Part shown: one piece after another, positions 8,915 through 50,265 of the stretch
Numbering within the stretch: the first letter of the stretch is position 1
How the letters are laid out: every line of letters begins with the position of its first letter
Assembly: GCF_027596085.1 (NCBI RefSeq)
Contig: NC_072469.1
Coordinates: forward strand, 19,725,281 to 19,789,280
Origin: Anoplopoma fimbria
Lineage: Eukaryota; Chordata; Actinopteri; Perciformes; Anoplopomatidae
Reading direction: 5' to 3'
DNA length: 64,000 nucleotides
Notes under the pieces: model-generated
Database searches by the model: none
Told to the model about the DNA's origin: nothing
The model's input: the letters and a program-made list of their open reading frames with translations, nothing else
Program-made: the position numbers and the translations under genes

Positions 8915-11381
8915 TCGTCACTTTGCCTGTAGCCTTCCTATATTTGCAGGTGCACAACAAACAGTTTCTTTCAAAAGGGAAAGCTTTACGTTTGCAAATT
9001 TTATTCATTTCGTAATACATTTTTGTCTCGGAGTACTGTGGCACATAGAGAAACTGTATTTTTTGCTTGTTAGTATTTTCCCCAACATATGGATCGCAAC
9101 AAACGATTGCACATAAAAGTGAACGGCCCGCCTGTGGAGCTGTGCACAGTGAACCTCATTGTAGTCATTCACACTGGATTTAATCAGGAACAAAAGTGAG
9201 ATCTGTTTTTAGCTCTGTGTGAATATCTGGGACACAGTTACATAGTAAATAAGACTTCCTGTGTAAATCCAGCCCTACAAGTCATGACGATTATACACAG
9301 TCTCTTGCACACAACACTGAAAGATTGGTCAACTATGATTGGGCAATACACATATTATTCTATATCATGATTCATCATTATCATATTATTCTATATCCAT
9401 CTTTTCACACATATACATATATTAATAAAATTCTGTGATGAGATAATATTTTTTTGTACATTAGAAAAATACAGGACACTGATGATTGGACCCTTGTGGC
9501 TGTGCTTCTCGTGGGAAATTTCACATCAATTTTGATAAAACCAGAAACATGCTTTTATACATCAACACCTCCGGCAGAACAAGATTGACAAAAGTACAGG
9601 ACCAATGTGCAAAACCCGAGATGTGAAAGGCTGGGATGAAAAGGTCACTGATAGAAGGGGCAGAGCATTCATACAGAAGATCACACCTTTTAGTTCAAGC
9701 AGTCCATCAGGAAATCCAACTCTGCTCTTGAGCTGCAAAGCCACAGCACAAACTTTGAAAACCGTATGCATGGCAAACTGAGATTCTGACTAATGTAAGT
9801 GGTTACAGACTAAATAAATATAACCCAAAAATGAAAGGCAGTATTCTCAAATCTAGTGTTGAAGGAGTACAAATACAGTATGAATCGTACAAGCCGCTCC
9901 AAAACATGCCTGTTGTCACCCATGTTTTTGTAACATTTACCATCGTCATTACTGGCAGAATATCAAATGGTAAATGCAGGCATACACTGAAAGCACTTTG
10001 AGTCATCGAACATGAGAGAGTCTGATAGGACTGAGTGAGGAGGGCTCCTTTGAGGAGAGAATAAAGCCTTTAATTTGCAATAGTACTTAATTCAGTGGTA
10101 TTGCATAAAAATGTTCAGTAGGTACAAAAATAAATTGCTTGTAACAAAATTATGGTTTCATGGCATTTGTTATATAGCCTGTCAGACTTCATTATGTAAA
10201 AATCTTTACAAGACTTTCTGAATGCAACACAAAAGTTCAGACATGACCCAGCAAAGGGGAAACATGAGAATACCTTTTGTTCAAATGAAAGGCCACCATG
10301 TTTGAAAGTAAACAAAGAAAATGACTTTGGGTTGAAGAATACTGGACGAGGGAAGGCTGTAAGACCAAACCTGAAGCTTTGTCTGACGTTCAACATTATT
10401 TTGACTCATTTCAATGTGAGCGCTTCCACATTAAGGCTGTAGTGTGTGGTTGTATATGTGTGTTTGTGTATATCTAGTGGACAGTTGTTTTCCATTTCTA
10501 AATAAATGGGAGCGCACTTCCTCAGTTAATCTTTATAATTAGCATTTATTTAAGGAATAGTTGGACTAAGGGAAATACACTTTTTCACTTTCTTCTTGAG
10601 AGTTAAGTGATAAAATTGATGCCACTTTTGTGTCTGTAGACAAAATTCTCAAATGTGCTTTGTGTTCTATTATTGTCATCTAGCTCAAATATTTTGCCCT
10701 GATACTTGTGTATCCAAACACTTGCATGAATCCTTAAAATGGTTAAAATGTCAAAAGGTGTTACAATCGTTCCCCGAATGAGGATTATCATCTGGTGGCC
10801 GTTTGTGTGTGTGAAAATGCAGATTCATCCAAAAATCTCTGAGGGGGCTTACACTATGATGAGATTCCTCATGACATTTCACTGAAGATGCAGTATAAAA
10901 CACGGCTCAGCCTCTTTTTGGGGACACTGAATCACAGAAAGTTTCACATGATTTTTCCACGTCTTCATTATACAGTAAATCACAATACTCTTGCAAACAG
11001 ATAGAAAAAAGTAAATGAGAGTTATTTTCTCTGTACAGCTCTTCTTTTTCAGTTGGGTCATGAGTGTTTGCAGATGTTTAAGGCAGAGACACAGTCTGTT
11101 GAGTCATCCTTGCTTGATATTATGTGCGTGGTAAGGAGGAGAACATTGAGAATGAAGCGGAAGGAGGAAAGAGACAGTCATCCCTTCTGCGAGGCATTTG
11201 ACTGACGGGGTACGGTGCCTGTCTGAGGGCTGAGTGCTTGGTGGGTCACACAGGGCAGGTGTTGGCCCCTGCTTGGCCCGGAGTTGGAGACGGACGCTGG
11301 GTCAAGGCACTGGATGAGACGGGCCCACGTCCCTGTGGCTCTGAAGGGGCCCTTAGGGACTCGTTGTGCTGCTGACTGTAA
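8915..11381. other. prlh-myrip convergent intergenic region and myrip 3' UTR
   Basis: The tail-to-tail gap between two genes. The part next to 11,381 must be myrip 3' UTR. Minus-strand AATAAA candidates (TTTATT on plus) lie near 10,546 and 9,000; the end of the transcript cannot be fixed by eye. No coding exon or transposon is recognised. Confidence 0.5.
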
Positions 11382-38826
<27,445 letters not shown>

Positions 38827-39240
38827 CTGCAGACAAGAAAAGAAAGGAGGAAGAGAGGAGGGAAGAAAGAAAACATGATATTTAGTCAAAAAGAACAGAT
38901 GGCAAAGACACTGGCAGGAATCAGATTTTATTATAATTACACCAGGATAATAACTTTGAGTTCCAGCCAAGACTTTCATTAAAATCTGCTTTAGTGTAGT
39001 GTCTTTAATTATTAAAGTGTAGATAACGAGACCTTTAAGACTTTTTCAATGATTTTAAGAAAGAGAGAAGGATTTTGTAAGAATAAAATGCAATAAAAAA
39101 TGAGTCAGGCAGAACTGAGGTTTTGTGTTATTGTTATTGCGTATTTTTTAAACCAGGTGTGTGTTTGCTGTCAGAGTGGCATATTTAAAGCTCTGCTCTT
39201 TGATTTAAAGAAAATAATTGTCTTTTTAAGAAGATTCAGT

Positions 39241-39416
<176 letters not shown>

Positions 39417-41179
39417 AGGCTGTATGAAAGATAAGGAAAGTTTTTCTTACAGTTATTTTACGCAGCATCCAAGCTGTGTATTGCAATGAGTATGACAGAA
39501 GTTAATGCATATATTTTCAGATGTGATGTCACATCCTTTTCTAGGCTTTTCCTCATTTTCATGGTGCAAGGCTGGTTGGCGCTCGAATGCCAACCAGTCA
39601 GACCTCAGCACAGAGCAGATGATTACATAAGCAGTAATTCTAAACGGAGAGGGTTATGAAAAGCCCCTCAGAAAAGCGCTCCCTTTGCGCCAGCGTTGAG
39701 TCGGATTGCATGAATCTTTGCCAACTTTGTGTTTAATCACGCGGTCCCTCCTGCTCTCCTTTTGCTTTTTCACACCACTGTCTCACACACAATAGTGAGG
39801 CTAAACAAACAACACACAGACAGATTTACTGTGCAAGGAGACAAAAACACACAAGCACAAGCACATTTATTTGCACACTATTCATTACCATGTACACATG
39901 TTTGTCTTTTATTTTGTTGTTGAAAGACGCTATACAAATAAACACAACACCCTTTTTACATGTTCAGATGTATCAGACTGTATTCATGAGACCAACTACT
40001 GAGTGGTAGGAGAGTGTTATCTATGTGTATCCTTTGTCTATGCATGGACATTTTGTGCATGAAATAAAGTATCCACATACTGAAAGCCTCTGACACCTAC
40101 TTTATTAGAGTATTCATAAACAAAATCCCTCTGAGTTACTGAATTTTCGACACTTTTAAATATCTTTTTGTTTTTAACTACCTATCATGGGCACCTTTAA
40201 CAGATATAACTGATATTGTATTCTCTTAAAGTCAACCAATCCCATGAAAAAACAAAAATCAATAATCCTACAAAGAAGTGATGCCAAAGCCTGATATAGT
40301 TTATTCTTCTGTGACATAGACCCCTAAAACATTAAAAACATCAGTTAGCTACACTCCAGTCACAGGAACTGTAGTTTATTTTGAGCTAATCCCACAGCAT
40401 GTTGATGCTTGTGTTCAATGAAAAGACCGGCTGAAAATAGCCGTGCTAATAAAGGGATCCTGAGTGCCCCTGAGGCTGCATGGGCTGCCGCATGGGCTGC
40501 CACATCCATTCCACCCTCTCTCCCTTCTCAACCTCCCTCCACCGTTCCCTCTCCTCCTCTTTCTCAGTGAATTTATTATCCTCTGCCACTATCAGCTGGG
40601 CTGCTCAATGGGCCTCAGCTTCTTAATTTCAAGCCACGGGTCAACCCAGTCTAGTCACTCTAATGGTGGCTGCCGAGCTCCAGTGAAGAGGCCCGACTCT
40701 TTTTTATATCCCTCTGGGCCCGAGGAAGAAGGCAAAGAAATAAATCTAGAAAAGCAACGCAGCGTCCAAGCGGTATACGAGGCAGAAATACAAATAGATT
40801 CCACCTGTACTCTGAAATGAGCTGGAGCCACAAAGAGCAAATTTGAACTGCGAAAGTATATTCAAGGACAGAGGAGGGCAGCAAGTATATGGTGGAGATA
40901 TTGTCATCCGAGAGGAATCCAAGTTCACTTTAAATTAAGCTGTATGCCTGAGTAGCATGCATGGTAACACTTCACTGTTTTAACACCTCCTTCGTTTTCT
41001 CCAAATTCTTTGTAATTTTTGAAACATCGGGTCCTTGATTTAGATCAGATGTAGAAGCAGGCTATTCTTTTCAATCCACTGACGGTGGATTTTGTCGGCT
41101 AAAAGGACATCTTAGTATAACTGGGGATGTCCAGCCAAATATCTATAAAACAATCAAATGTTTCAGGTTTTTCTTGTTC

Positions 41180-41540
<361 letters not shown>

Positions 41541-43125
41541 TGATATAAAATAACAAATTAAGACGACCGGAAAGGAATATACAATAGCTGGCAGAGAATG
41601 TGTCATTTAGCCGGTAGCCAGCTCTTGTGCATGCTGAGAAGTACCTCGTGTTTAGCTTTAAAAGGTTTTGGATAGTCAATGAATATATTACACCAATGCA
41701 ATCCTTGTGTTTTGTGCATCAGGCTAAAATTGCCTAGAAAATGTTTATTTTAGCATATATAATTAAAATGCTTGCTTTAAATGTTGTTGCACAGTGGTTG
41801 AATGCTCTCATTTCTCTGCTTCTCTCACTTTTGGCACAAAAACAGACAATAAGTGAATGCAAATGTCAGCTCAGGCATCTGCTCCCTTCTGTGCCCACTA
41901 CACAAACTTGTTGAAATTAGCCAAGCTTTTCCTTTCAGAGAGAAAGGAGAGGGATTTAGGATGGTGGCAGAGGCGTCTCGATGAATGAAGCATGACATTG
42001 CTTCCCTAGAGTGATCTGATCTAAAAAAGATAGAAAGAAGGGAGGAGAGTGTAGTGGATAAGCAAAGGCTTTCAAGCAAGAGCTGTACTGCTATGTGAGC
42101 TGCTGCAACATACATTTCATAATGAGGCTTGGAGATTCCCTGATGCTTGGCTGCTGCATGAATAAGTAAGAGGGATTCCTGTTGATGGTCTCTCGACACT
42201 GGGTTTACCCTTCCTCCATCATCACTTTGCCTTAGCTCGACTGCTAAAACCAACGCCTCCTTTCTAATCCTCTCCTCTTCTCTCCAGTCATTTTGCCCTC
42301 TAAACTTCAGAAGATCGATTTGCACATTTCATAGAGGTCTAAATAAAATATATAGAAGAAATGATGTAGAAGTGCAATAAAAAGTATCTGGCACTGCTCA
42401 GTTTCCACCTCCCCTGGCATAGGAAACCATTAGCATAATTTACTTTCTGAGCCTTCTAATGAATTGGTTCAGCTTCTGTTGAGGCTGCTGTAGAGAGGGG
42501 AGCAAAGGGAGAAGAAAGACGGGTGGGGTCTACTTCAACAGGACATCAAATAGATTCTTCTGAAGACTTGCAGAGTGACTGTTATTTGATTTTTTTTAAC
42601 AGAAGAAAACAAGACAAAAAATTTGATTGTTTTCAGCTCTAGGGTTAGATCAAAGCATATGATGTTCTTGGAAGTAAAAGCCCTTGAGTTGTGGGGTCTT
42701 AATGGGTGAAAAGCTGAAGGAGTTAGGATATGTAGTACTGTCTGGCTTTCTGTATATGAACTCTCATTGTTTTCAACGAAAACAACTTTTCTGCTCACAA
42801 GTAATGAAAAACTGATCTTATGTTAATATCTGTTCACATTTATCAGAAGACATGAAGATGTATCTGCTGAAACACAAAGAGGTTTAGCTGATATCTGACT
42901 TATATTTTGGAGTATTAAAGTATTTAATAAAACCATTATCAAATTAAGACAATCAGCCACCAACACTCATTCAAATAAGATTTTCTAAATTCTTATTTGC
43001 AAATAAAATTAAATATATGTTTGGTGGATCATTATTAAGGATATCTTATACACCTTATATATTTTTTTCCTTACTTTTTTGCAATATTCACTTAGCTGCT
43101 AGCACCTTCATCCATCTAAACACAG

Positions 43126-43252
43126 TCATCATGGGTATACAAACATCCACCGGATAGAGCAGAATTAGTCTTCATGCAGATGATGTGTCACTGTTCCTAC
43201 AGGACCCTCAATCATACAGAACTTCTTTACTCCAACTACTCAGCTAAGAAAA
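43126..43252 (+). mobile_element. L1-like LINE reverse transcriptase fragment
   Basis: One frame reads MGIQTSTG, a stop, then SRISLHADDVSLFLQDPQSY and RTSLLQLLS. The xADDVxLFL motif is the catalytic core of L1-clade reverse transcriptase. Short, with stops: dead debris. Confidence 0.72.
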
Positions 43253-45623
43253 GTGAGATGTTTAATCATACTTTATGAATCCCTGAAGGAATATTTACAA
43301 CACATTCTCACTACCTTCAAGCTTCAAGTTACGATGCTTTAGGTACCTCACTAGTGTACGTGGCCACTTACCTGATTAGCTAGTGACAAACGAGTCACAT
43401 GACTAACAACTCACACTAACACGAACATGCAAAAATGTTGGTTTCGCAGGACTTAAGTCCTGTGTTTGTTTATGATTGTTTTGCATATATATTGCAGAGA
43501 TTCTCTCTGGGCTATGCTGTCTGTGTTGCTACACTACAGCACTAAAAACAGTCTTTTTAAATATATTCAGTACTGGCAGAACAGGTAGAAGGACAAAGGG
43601 CAAGGTCGTGGGTCAACTGCTAAAAAGCCCATGAGATTTTCAGCAAACCTGGGGACAGCTGTTCTAGTTGGTATGATTTAAAACAGCGTCAAGTTAGCAA
43701 CAGGCAGGAAAATAACTCTCTCACAGCAGTGGCCCTGTACATAACCTTTCCAGGACGCAGCTGGAATGCTGATTACCTGCATGCCCCTCTGTAATTGACA
43801 TTCAGATGGGCATAAAGGGGAACATAAAAAGGGCTAATCCTGCATACTAAGGTGGTTAGAGATGTTATCATGTCTCTCTTCTCTTACTTTCTACCTTCTT
43901 ATCTTGTGCGTTCAAATACCAGCAAAATGTTGCATGCAGCTCATTTAAGAGATCAATTCATTTGAGACAAGACCTTTTGTTTTGAGAGAAAGTGTGTGCT
44001 CTTACAGTGATGCCCATAGAAGCAGGGTCTTAAGAAAACGCTGTCTGTTTCTATTATATATTTTTTCCATTTAACCCAGCACTGGGAAAACTCTCCCATG
44101 TGCACAGCAGAGGGTCATTAAATGAACAGACCCGCCATATGACTGGAGTCACATTGGCACGCCCCACAGCAGTTTAAATTTGCACCATTTTTGTTGCGTT
44201 CCTGGTACACTGCAGCATTTGACCTGGACAGCTATTGCAGGTTGACGGCAGGGTATTCTGCTTCACTTACCTGTGTCTTTAAAAAGTCTAAATTTAGGAG
44301 CAGCACAGCTGCATGCAACGGTCAGGCAATTTATTCTGCCATTCCTTCCTCATACAGCTCTTTCTTTTAAGACCCAAAGCTGTCAACTACTCTCCCCCTC
44401 TCTTCTCCCCTGTTTCTCTCCACCTCTGTATCAGCCAGCTCTTTCTTCAGTCCTTCGGCATACAGGGCTTTACAGATGAATGTGTCGGCATGTGGGAGAG
44501 CCCATGGCACAGTATGGGAGATGAGTAACATTGGGACAAAGTGCTCTCAGAAAGAGCATGAGTAGAGGGACCAAAATGAATTGCAAACTGCTCACACTTT
44601 GTATGAAGTCAGTATGCCACAATTTACATACAGCCAATACTGATTCCCAATCAGTTAGTCAATGAAAAGCAAGATTAGACATTGACCCTTAAAAAAACAA
44701 AACATGACAGCTAAATAATGTTTTTTTTTCTCTGTTAGAAACATCTAATATTCTCTTTGGGGAAGAGGCAGAAAGTTAAGTGATTTTATTTATGAAATTA
44801 TATGAGTCATATAGAAATTCATCAATAGCATATCCTCTTTTAAGTTATTGACCTAACATCAGATACTTGTTTTACTTGTACCAGTGTGTCCTGACACAAC
44901 ATCCCACTGTATCCACTGTAGATCAGAAGATGAATGTAACTGAGTACTAAACGTGTACCTTTATCACTGTACTGTACTGTAATACAATAGCCTGTTAACA
45001 TCTTACTACGGAGCAGCATTTTGCGAATCATTTGGTCCTTACCAAAAGTAAGTCTTTGAGAGTCGGATAACTTAAATCCAAGAATGCTATACAGTACAAA
45101 GAGTGAGCATCCTGTATAATGTTTTCAGTTCGTAATGACTCATCAATAATACATTTAAAAGACCTAGGGTACAGTGAGACTGCAGCTAATTGTATTCTAA
45201 TTCTAAGTTCTGTCATTCATGATTTGACTTTATTCATTGTTTGAAATTTGACAATATCTTTTCTGTGTTCATATGCCTGCAGTCTGAATTACCAAAACTA
45301 CATAATGTATTGTTTCTATGTCCCTCTGCATGGAATGGACTATAATTAGAGACTTCCATACAGTAGTATAATCCAACATTTGATTGGTTAAAGCATGGAC
45401 GACAATTTGGCTCAGATAATAGCTGGCCAGATGTCTCATCATTTGTTGTTGTTCAGCTGCACATGTGGGTCATTTTAGCATTGAGGTCTGTTTGAAATGA
45501 TATCAGATATAGGTCACTTTGAAACACTCCACAGTCCAAATCATACTCCCATGAAATGACAGAGCCGCACCAGCAGGTTTTCACAAGCTGCAGTGTATTT
45601 AAATATACTTCCGTTTGGATGTA

Positions 45624-45840
45624 CAGTGGGTACGGAAAGTATTCAGACCCCTTTACATTTTTCACTCTTTGTTTCATTGCAGCCATTTGCTAAAATCGAA
45701 AAAGTTCATTTTTTTTCGCATTAATGTACACTCAGCAACCCATCTTGACAGAAAAAAACAGAAATGTAGAACTTTTTGCAAATTTATTAAAAAAGAAAAA
45801 CTGAAATATCACATGGTCATAAGTATTCAGACCCTTTGCT
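45624..45840. repeat. Tc1 left terminal inverted repeat
   Basis: Pairs with 46,896-47,112. The two differ at only a few positions by eye, which argues for a fairly recent insertion. Confidence 0.93.
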
Positions 45841-45955
45841 GTGACACTCATATTTAACTCACATGCTGTCCATTTCTTCTGATCCTCCTTGAGATGGTTC
45901 TACTCCTTCATTGGAGTCCAGCTGTGTTTAATTAAACTGATTGGACTTGATTAGG

Positions 45956-46318
45956 GGCTGCACGGTGGTGTAGTGGTTAGCACTGTCGCCTCACAGCAAG
46001 AGGGGCCTGGGTTTAATTCCCGGGCTGGACAACCTTCTGTGTGGAGTTTGCATGTTCTCCCCGTGTCAGCGTGGGTTCTCTCCGGGTTCTCCGGCTTCCT
46101 CCCACAGTCCAAAGACATGCAGCTTAGGTGCATTGAAGACTCTAAATTGCCCGTGGATGTGAGTGTGAATGGTTGTTTGTCTCTATATGTCAGCCCTGCG
46201 ACAGACTGGCGACCTGTCCAGGGTGTACCCTGCCTTCGCCCATTGACAGCTGAGATAGGCTCCAGCACCCCTGCGACCCTTAACTGAATAAGCAGGTTAC
46301 GGAAAATGGATGGATGGA
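45956..46318 (+). mobile_element. tRNA-derived SINE nested in the Tc1 element
   Basis: A box TGGTGTAGTGG (45,966-45,976) and B box GGTTTAATTCC (46,010-46,020), followed by the body typical of a widespread fish SINE (GGAGTTTGCATGTTCTCCCC, GACTCTAAATTGCCCG, GGCTCCAGCACCCC) and an ATGG/GGAT repeat tail. A 14-base target-site duplication, TGGACTTGATTAGG, is exact at 45,942-45,955 and 46,319-46,332, proving insertion into a pre-existing Tc1 copy. Confidence 0.95.
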
Positions 46319-46376
46319 TGGACTTGATTAGGAAAGGCACACACCTGTCTATATAAGACCTTACAGCTCACAGTGC

Positions 46377-46896
46377 ATGTCAGAACAAATGAGAATCATG
46401 AGGTCGAAGGAACTGCCCAAGGAGCTCAGAGACAGAATTGTGGCAAGGCACAGATCTGGCCAAGGTTACAAAAGAATTTCTGCAGCACTCAAGGTTCCTA
46501 AGAGCACAGTGGCCTCCATAATCCTTAAATGGAAGAAGTATGGGATGACCAGAACTCTGTGTAGAGAACCTCAGACTGGGCCGAAGGTTCACCTTCCAAC
46601 AAGACAATGACCCGAAGCACACAGCTAAAATAACAAAGGAGTGGCTTCGGAACAAGTCTGTGACCATTCTTGACTGGCCCAGCCAGAGCCCTGACCTAAA
46701 CCCAATTGAGCATCTCTGGAGAGACCTGAAAATGGCTGTCCACCAACGTTCACCATCCAACCTGACAGAACTGGAGAGGATCTGCAAGGAAGAATGGCAG
46801 AGGATCCCCAAATCCAGGTGTGAGAAACTTGTTGCATCATTCCCAAGAAGACTCATGGCTGTACTAGCTCAAAAGGGTGCTTCTACTCAATACTGA
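46377..46896 (+). pseudogene. Tc1 transposase, deleted and frameshifted
   Basis: The first part (46,377 to about 46,575) encodes the paired-like helix-turn-helix region: ELPKELRDRIVARHRSGQGY, then KRISAALKVPKSTVASIILK. A deletion then joins it directly, in another frame, to the last third: FTFQQDNDPKHTAK (with the second catalytic Asp), SQSPDLNPIEHLWRDLK (third catalytic position region) and a normal end in the right inverted repeat at 46,896. About half of the usual 340 or so residues, including the first catalytic Asp, are missing. Confidence 0.92.
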
Positions 46897-47112
46897 GCAA
46901 AGGGTCTGAATACTTATGACCATGTGATATTTCAGTTTTTCTTTTTTAATAAATTTGCAAAAAGTTCTACATTTCTGGTTTTTTCTGTCAAGATGGGTTG
47001 CTGAGTGTACATTAATGAGAAAAAAAAAGAACTTTTTCGATTTTAGCAAATGGCTGCAATGAAACAAAGGGTGAAAAATTTAAAGGGGTCTGAATACTTT
47101 CCGTACCCACTG
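46896..47112. repeat. Tc1 right terminal inverted repeat
   Basis: Reverse complement of the left end. It overlaps the last base of the transposase stop codon. Confidence 0.93.
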
Positions 47113-49759
47113 TATATAGAGCATATGGGAAAGCGAGATAATCTGCTCTCAGCCTCCTGCTTCTGACCAGCCAGAGCACCACGTGGGACTTTAAGGGGAG
47201 CATGCAGAGAGGCAGAGCTCTGCAGCAGCCCAGCAATGTGGGAAATCTAGCGACAGAATAGACTGCGGTTACGCTTTCCACCACTCAAGTCTTTCTCCAG
47301 CTGGCTATTCTGTACAGATAATGAAAACTGCAGCTCCCTGCAGCCTTTATTCGAGCAATTATGTGGAGCCAAATTCATGGAAAGTCAATGTGATTAGGGG
47401 CTGAAAGAGGCAAATGTCTGTAAACAAATTAATTTGTTAAATGTCTTGTGAGGACTACAAAGCCCATCATGGTAGTTAAATCTCAAAAAGGTGTCATCAC
47501 TGGATTTTTTGTAGTTTCTTTTTAGGTCACTGTAGGAGTGGGAACAAAGGTTTTTATCCTCTTAATATAGTCAAACACCTCGGACAGGAAATTAAATACG
47601 CTGAAATAACAGGATTTTCGAGATTACACAAATGTGCAAAGAAAGCTTTTTTTTTTTTTTTTTTTGAGATTACTAGTATTTTTCTATTCCACCACAGTTA
47701 GGTGTCCTTAAAAGAGGTCACATTTTTATTGAGATTGTTATCAGAGGATCAGTCATCCAAACTGGCAATGTATCAATCAACAACCGTATCTGTGTTCTGC
47801 AGATATGGTCTTTTGCATGTTACCGACCACCTGTCTTTGTACAGTAGGCTCAGCTGGATAATAATGTCAGCTATAGATGTACACTATCAAATGAGACAGT
47901 GAGGGATTGGGTTAAGTCATTAACCTGATTCAAACCCCAGACATTGTACACAAGTCACTTGGAGAAAAGGACAAAAACAGGATATTGGAGGAATTGCATT
48001 CTGACGCTGCCAGAGCCCAATGTGCTGAAGTGTCAGTATTAACAGCCTGTTAGGGAGCAGAGGAGACCAGCCTGACAACGCCAGCCTACATATACTGCTG
48101 TCACCTGTTAGAGACTGAGGAGAAGAGCAATGGAAGGGAAAGAGAGGCCAGAGGAGGACAGGGAAAGGGATATACAGACAAAAAAAGGAAAGAATGATAC
48201 AATGAGCATGTTAAGAAAAAAGGCCACTGCTTTGATTGCTTCATGGAGGCATATGGGGGCATTTGTTCCGTGGGATCTATTTTTAGATGTGCTTTTTTTC
48301 AAACCAGAGCCACAGTCCATATAATCCATGTGAATCAATCTTGGGGGAAAATGGGGGAAGCAGGAAGACCATCTTTGGCTGCAGTTGCTCTTTTAAGAAC
48401 TGTTTGAGTGAATGTGTGTGTTTGTGTCTGATAAGCCAGGAAGCTGTGAAAGAGGGTTTTTTTCCTCACAGAAGATCATACTCTGTGAGAAGTGTTTCGC
48501 AGAAGGTTACAGAATCTCCAAAAGCTCCAGACATCAAGGTTTGACAGTTGGCAGGCGCCTGCCTAAAGCAGTGACCTATACTTTGAATAGAAATGTAAAA
48601 GATCTATTCACTTCCTGTTTGCATGATGGTAAACAGCTGTTTGTGAAGTGCTTACTGACTGAACAGAGATGAAAACACTCCAGATCAGAAAAGGTTTCAG
48701 GTTGTGTTTATGCTGCAGATAGAGCACTTGTCCTTGGCTTTAAAGACATTTACCATTAATGCATTGGTGTCATATATAACATAAGTGGAGCTTTATCGTT
48801 CTGTACCCCAGAGGCCACATACAGTTAAAGTGAAATCAGATTAAAATTGAGTGTATGTAATGTTTTTATAAATGCATATGATTGCCTGTCAGAGACTGAA
48901 TCACTGTAGTGCTTTGTGTCTGAAACTCAAACACAAATAGGGAATAAAGACTTACAGTCAGAAGATTGAGAGACACACAAGGCTTAACAACTCATATCAA
49001 AAAATCTGACCACTTACACCAGCATGTAGGGCTCTATCTTACAAGGACATTTCATGAATATAATAATAATGGCATTTCCCCAGGGATATCTCCCTATATC
49101 TCTCCTCAGTTTTTCCCTGATAAAGATTAAGACATATAAAAAGCTGTTACAAATACATTTAAGTGTGTCTGTAAGTATTTTCCTATTGAAATTATTCCTG
49201 TGTTTCTGGGACCTAAGGCCACATCCTCCACTCTCTTCATTGCATATCTTTAGAGGAAAGGCAGCCAAAAAACAGGCCAATAAAGTTAGCCAGTTCACTG
49301 CACTCCCACCAATTAGGAAACCAATGAATGGCCCGCTTCCTGAAAACAAGCCTCTGGCTGCCCTCATCCTGGGAGCAGTTCCCATCAAGTTAGTCACACA
49401 ACACCAACCCAGAAACGGAAATCGCCGGGATCAGAAGACTCTTCTTACAACGTCTTTGTCTTCTTTCTTGTTACCAGTCTCACTGCACGCCTGCTGTCTG
49501 ACTGATTGTGTTTCTCTCTCTCTCTCTCTCCCATTTTCTTCTTGAGACGCCCCCTGCAAATTAGTGTTTACAATGCAAATATGTCGTGTTTACCAATACA
49601 TATGCATGGAAAGCATATGCGATTTATTTTTGAATAACTGGAGAAAAACAACAGCTGGGAAAAACACAAGTTTCTCTCATGCATATTCTAAGAATATACA
49701 GTATTTGAATCCAACCAAAAGTAAGTGAAACTAGGATTGTGCAATTAAAGGATTGCCTT

Positions 49760-50265
49760 TACGCTTGGAGCAGCAAAAGAACCCTCATCTCCTGACGGAT
49801 GGGATACTGCTTCTCCCTCAGATCCTGGATCTGATCCTGATCATTTTTTGCCATTTCAGCTTGCTGCTAATGGGCATCATTTTGTTGCAAATGCTCACTC
49901 AGCTCCAGTCTCAAGCTCCTTGGTGACTCTACCAGTCTCCCCAGAGACTTATTCCCTTTGTCGCCAGCCTGGTAGAGAGCTCACCAACCTTCTTGCAGGA
50001 AATATGCTGCTCCGAGACCCTGGAGGGGAGCCTTCAACACCTCCAACCTGGGCACCTGAAGCCTTGTTTTCCATCTAACTGTCCTCCAGCTGCTTGGCCC
50101 ACTTGTTGTAGCCACAGGCTGACAGATTCAGCTTGAGGGTCATGGTTCAGTTATAGTTTGTCTCTCGCTATCGGTGTTCTGTCTGTCGCCTACGTTCAAA
50201 GTTCTCTCTCTCGCAAAGTGGTGTGACACCCAATGAAATGTCTGAAATGAAATTATTCTGTGTGT
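49760..50265 (-). repeat. Dispersed repeat family, copy 3
   Basis: The minus strand has ATG at about 50,144 (M-TLKLNLSACGYNKWAKQLED), then words for EEKVGEL and a different 3' part reading AEMAKNDQDQIQDLREKQYP. It aligns with copy 2 over about 49,870-50,144 and with copies 1 and 2 over the upstream flank to 50,265. Frames are broken. Confidence 0.6.

Larger units (their letters stand above)
45624..47112 (+). mobile_element. Tc1-like DNA transposon, internally deleted, with nested SINE
   Basis: Bounded by TA target duplications (45,622-45,623 and 47,113-47,114). Inverted ends of 217 bases (45,624-45,840 and 46,896-47,112) are nearly identical and start CAGTGGGTACGG. Each holds two direct copies of AGTATTCAGACCC, outer (45,638-45,650; 47,086-47,098) and inner (45,822-45,834; 46,902-46,914), the IR/DR arrangement of fish Tc1 elements. 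The transposase inside is broken, so the element cannot move by itself. A SINE sits between the left end and the transposase remnant. Confidence 0.95.

Noticed and set aside
39572..39596. Short hairpin TGGTTGGC...GCCAACCA
   Set aside because: Eight-base arms are expected by chance in a window of this size, and no RNA gene context is present.
41825..42325. Minus-strand open frame of 166 codons
   Set aside because: No recognisable domain and no supporting splice or promoter signals; it is consistent with chance in a 25-kb intron.
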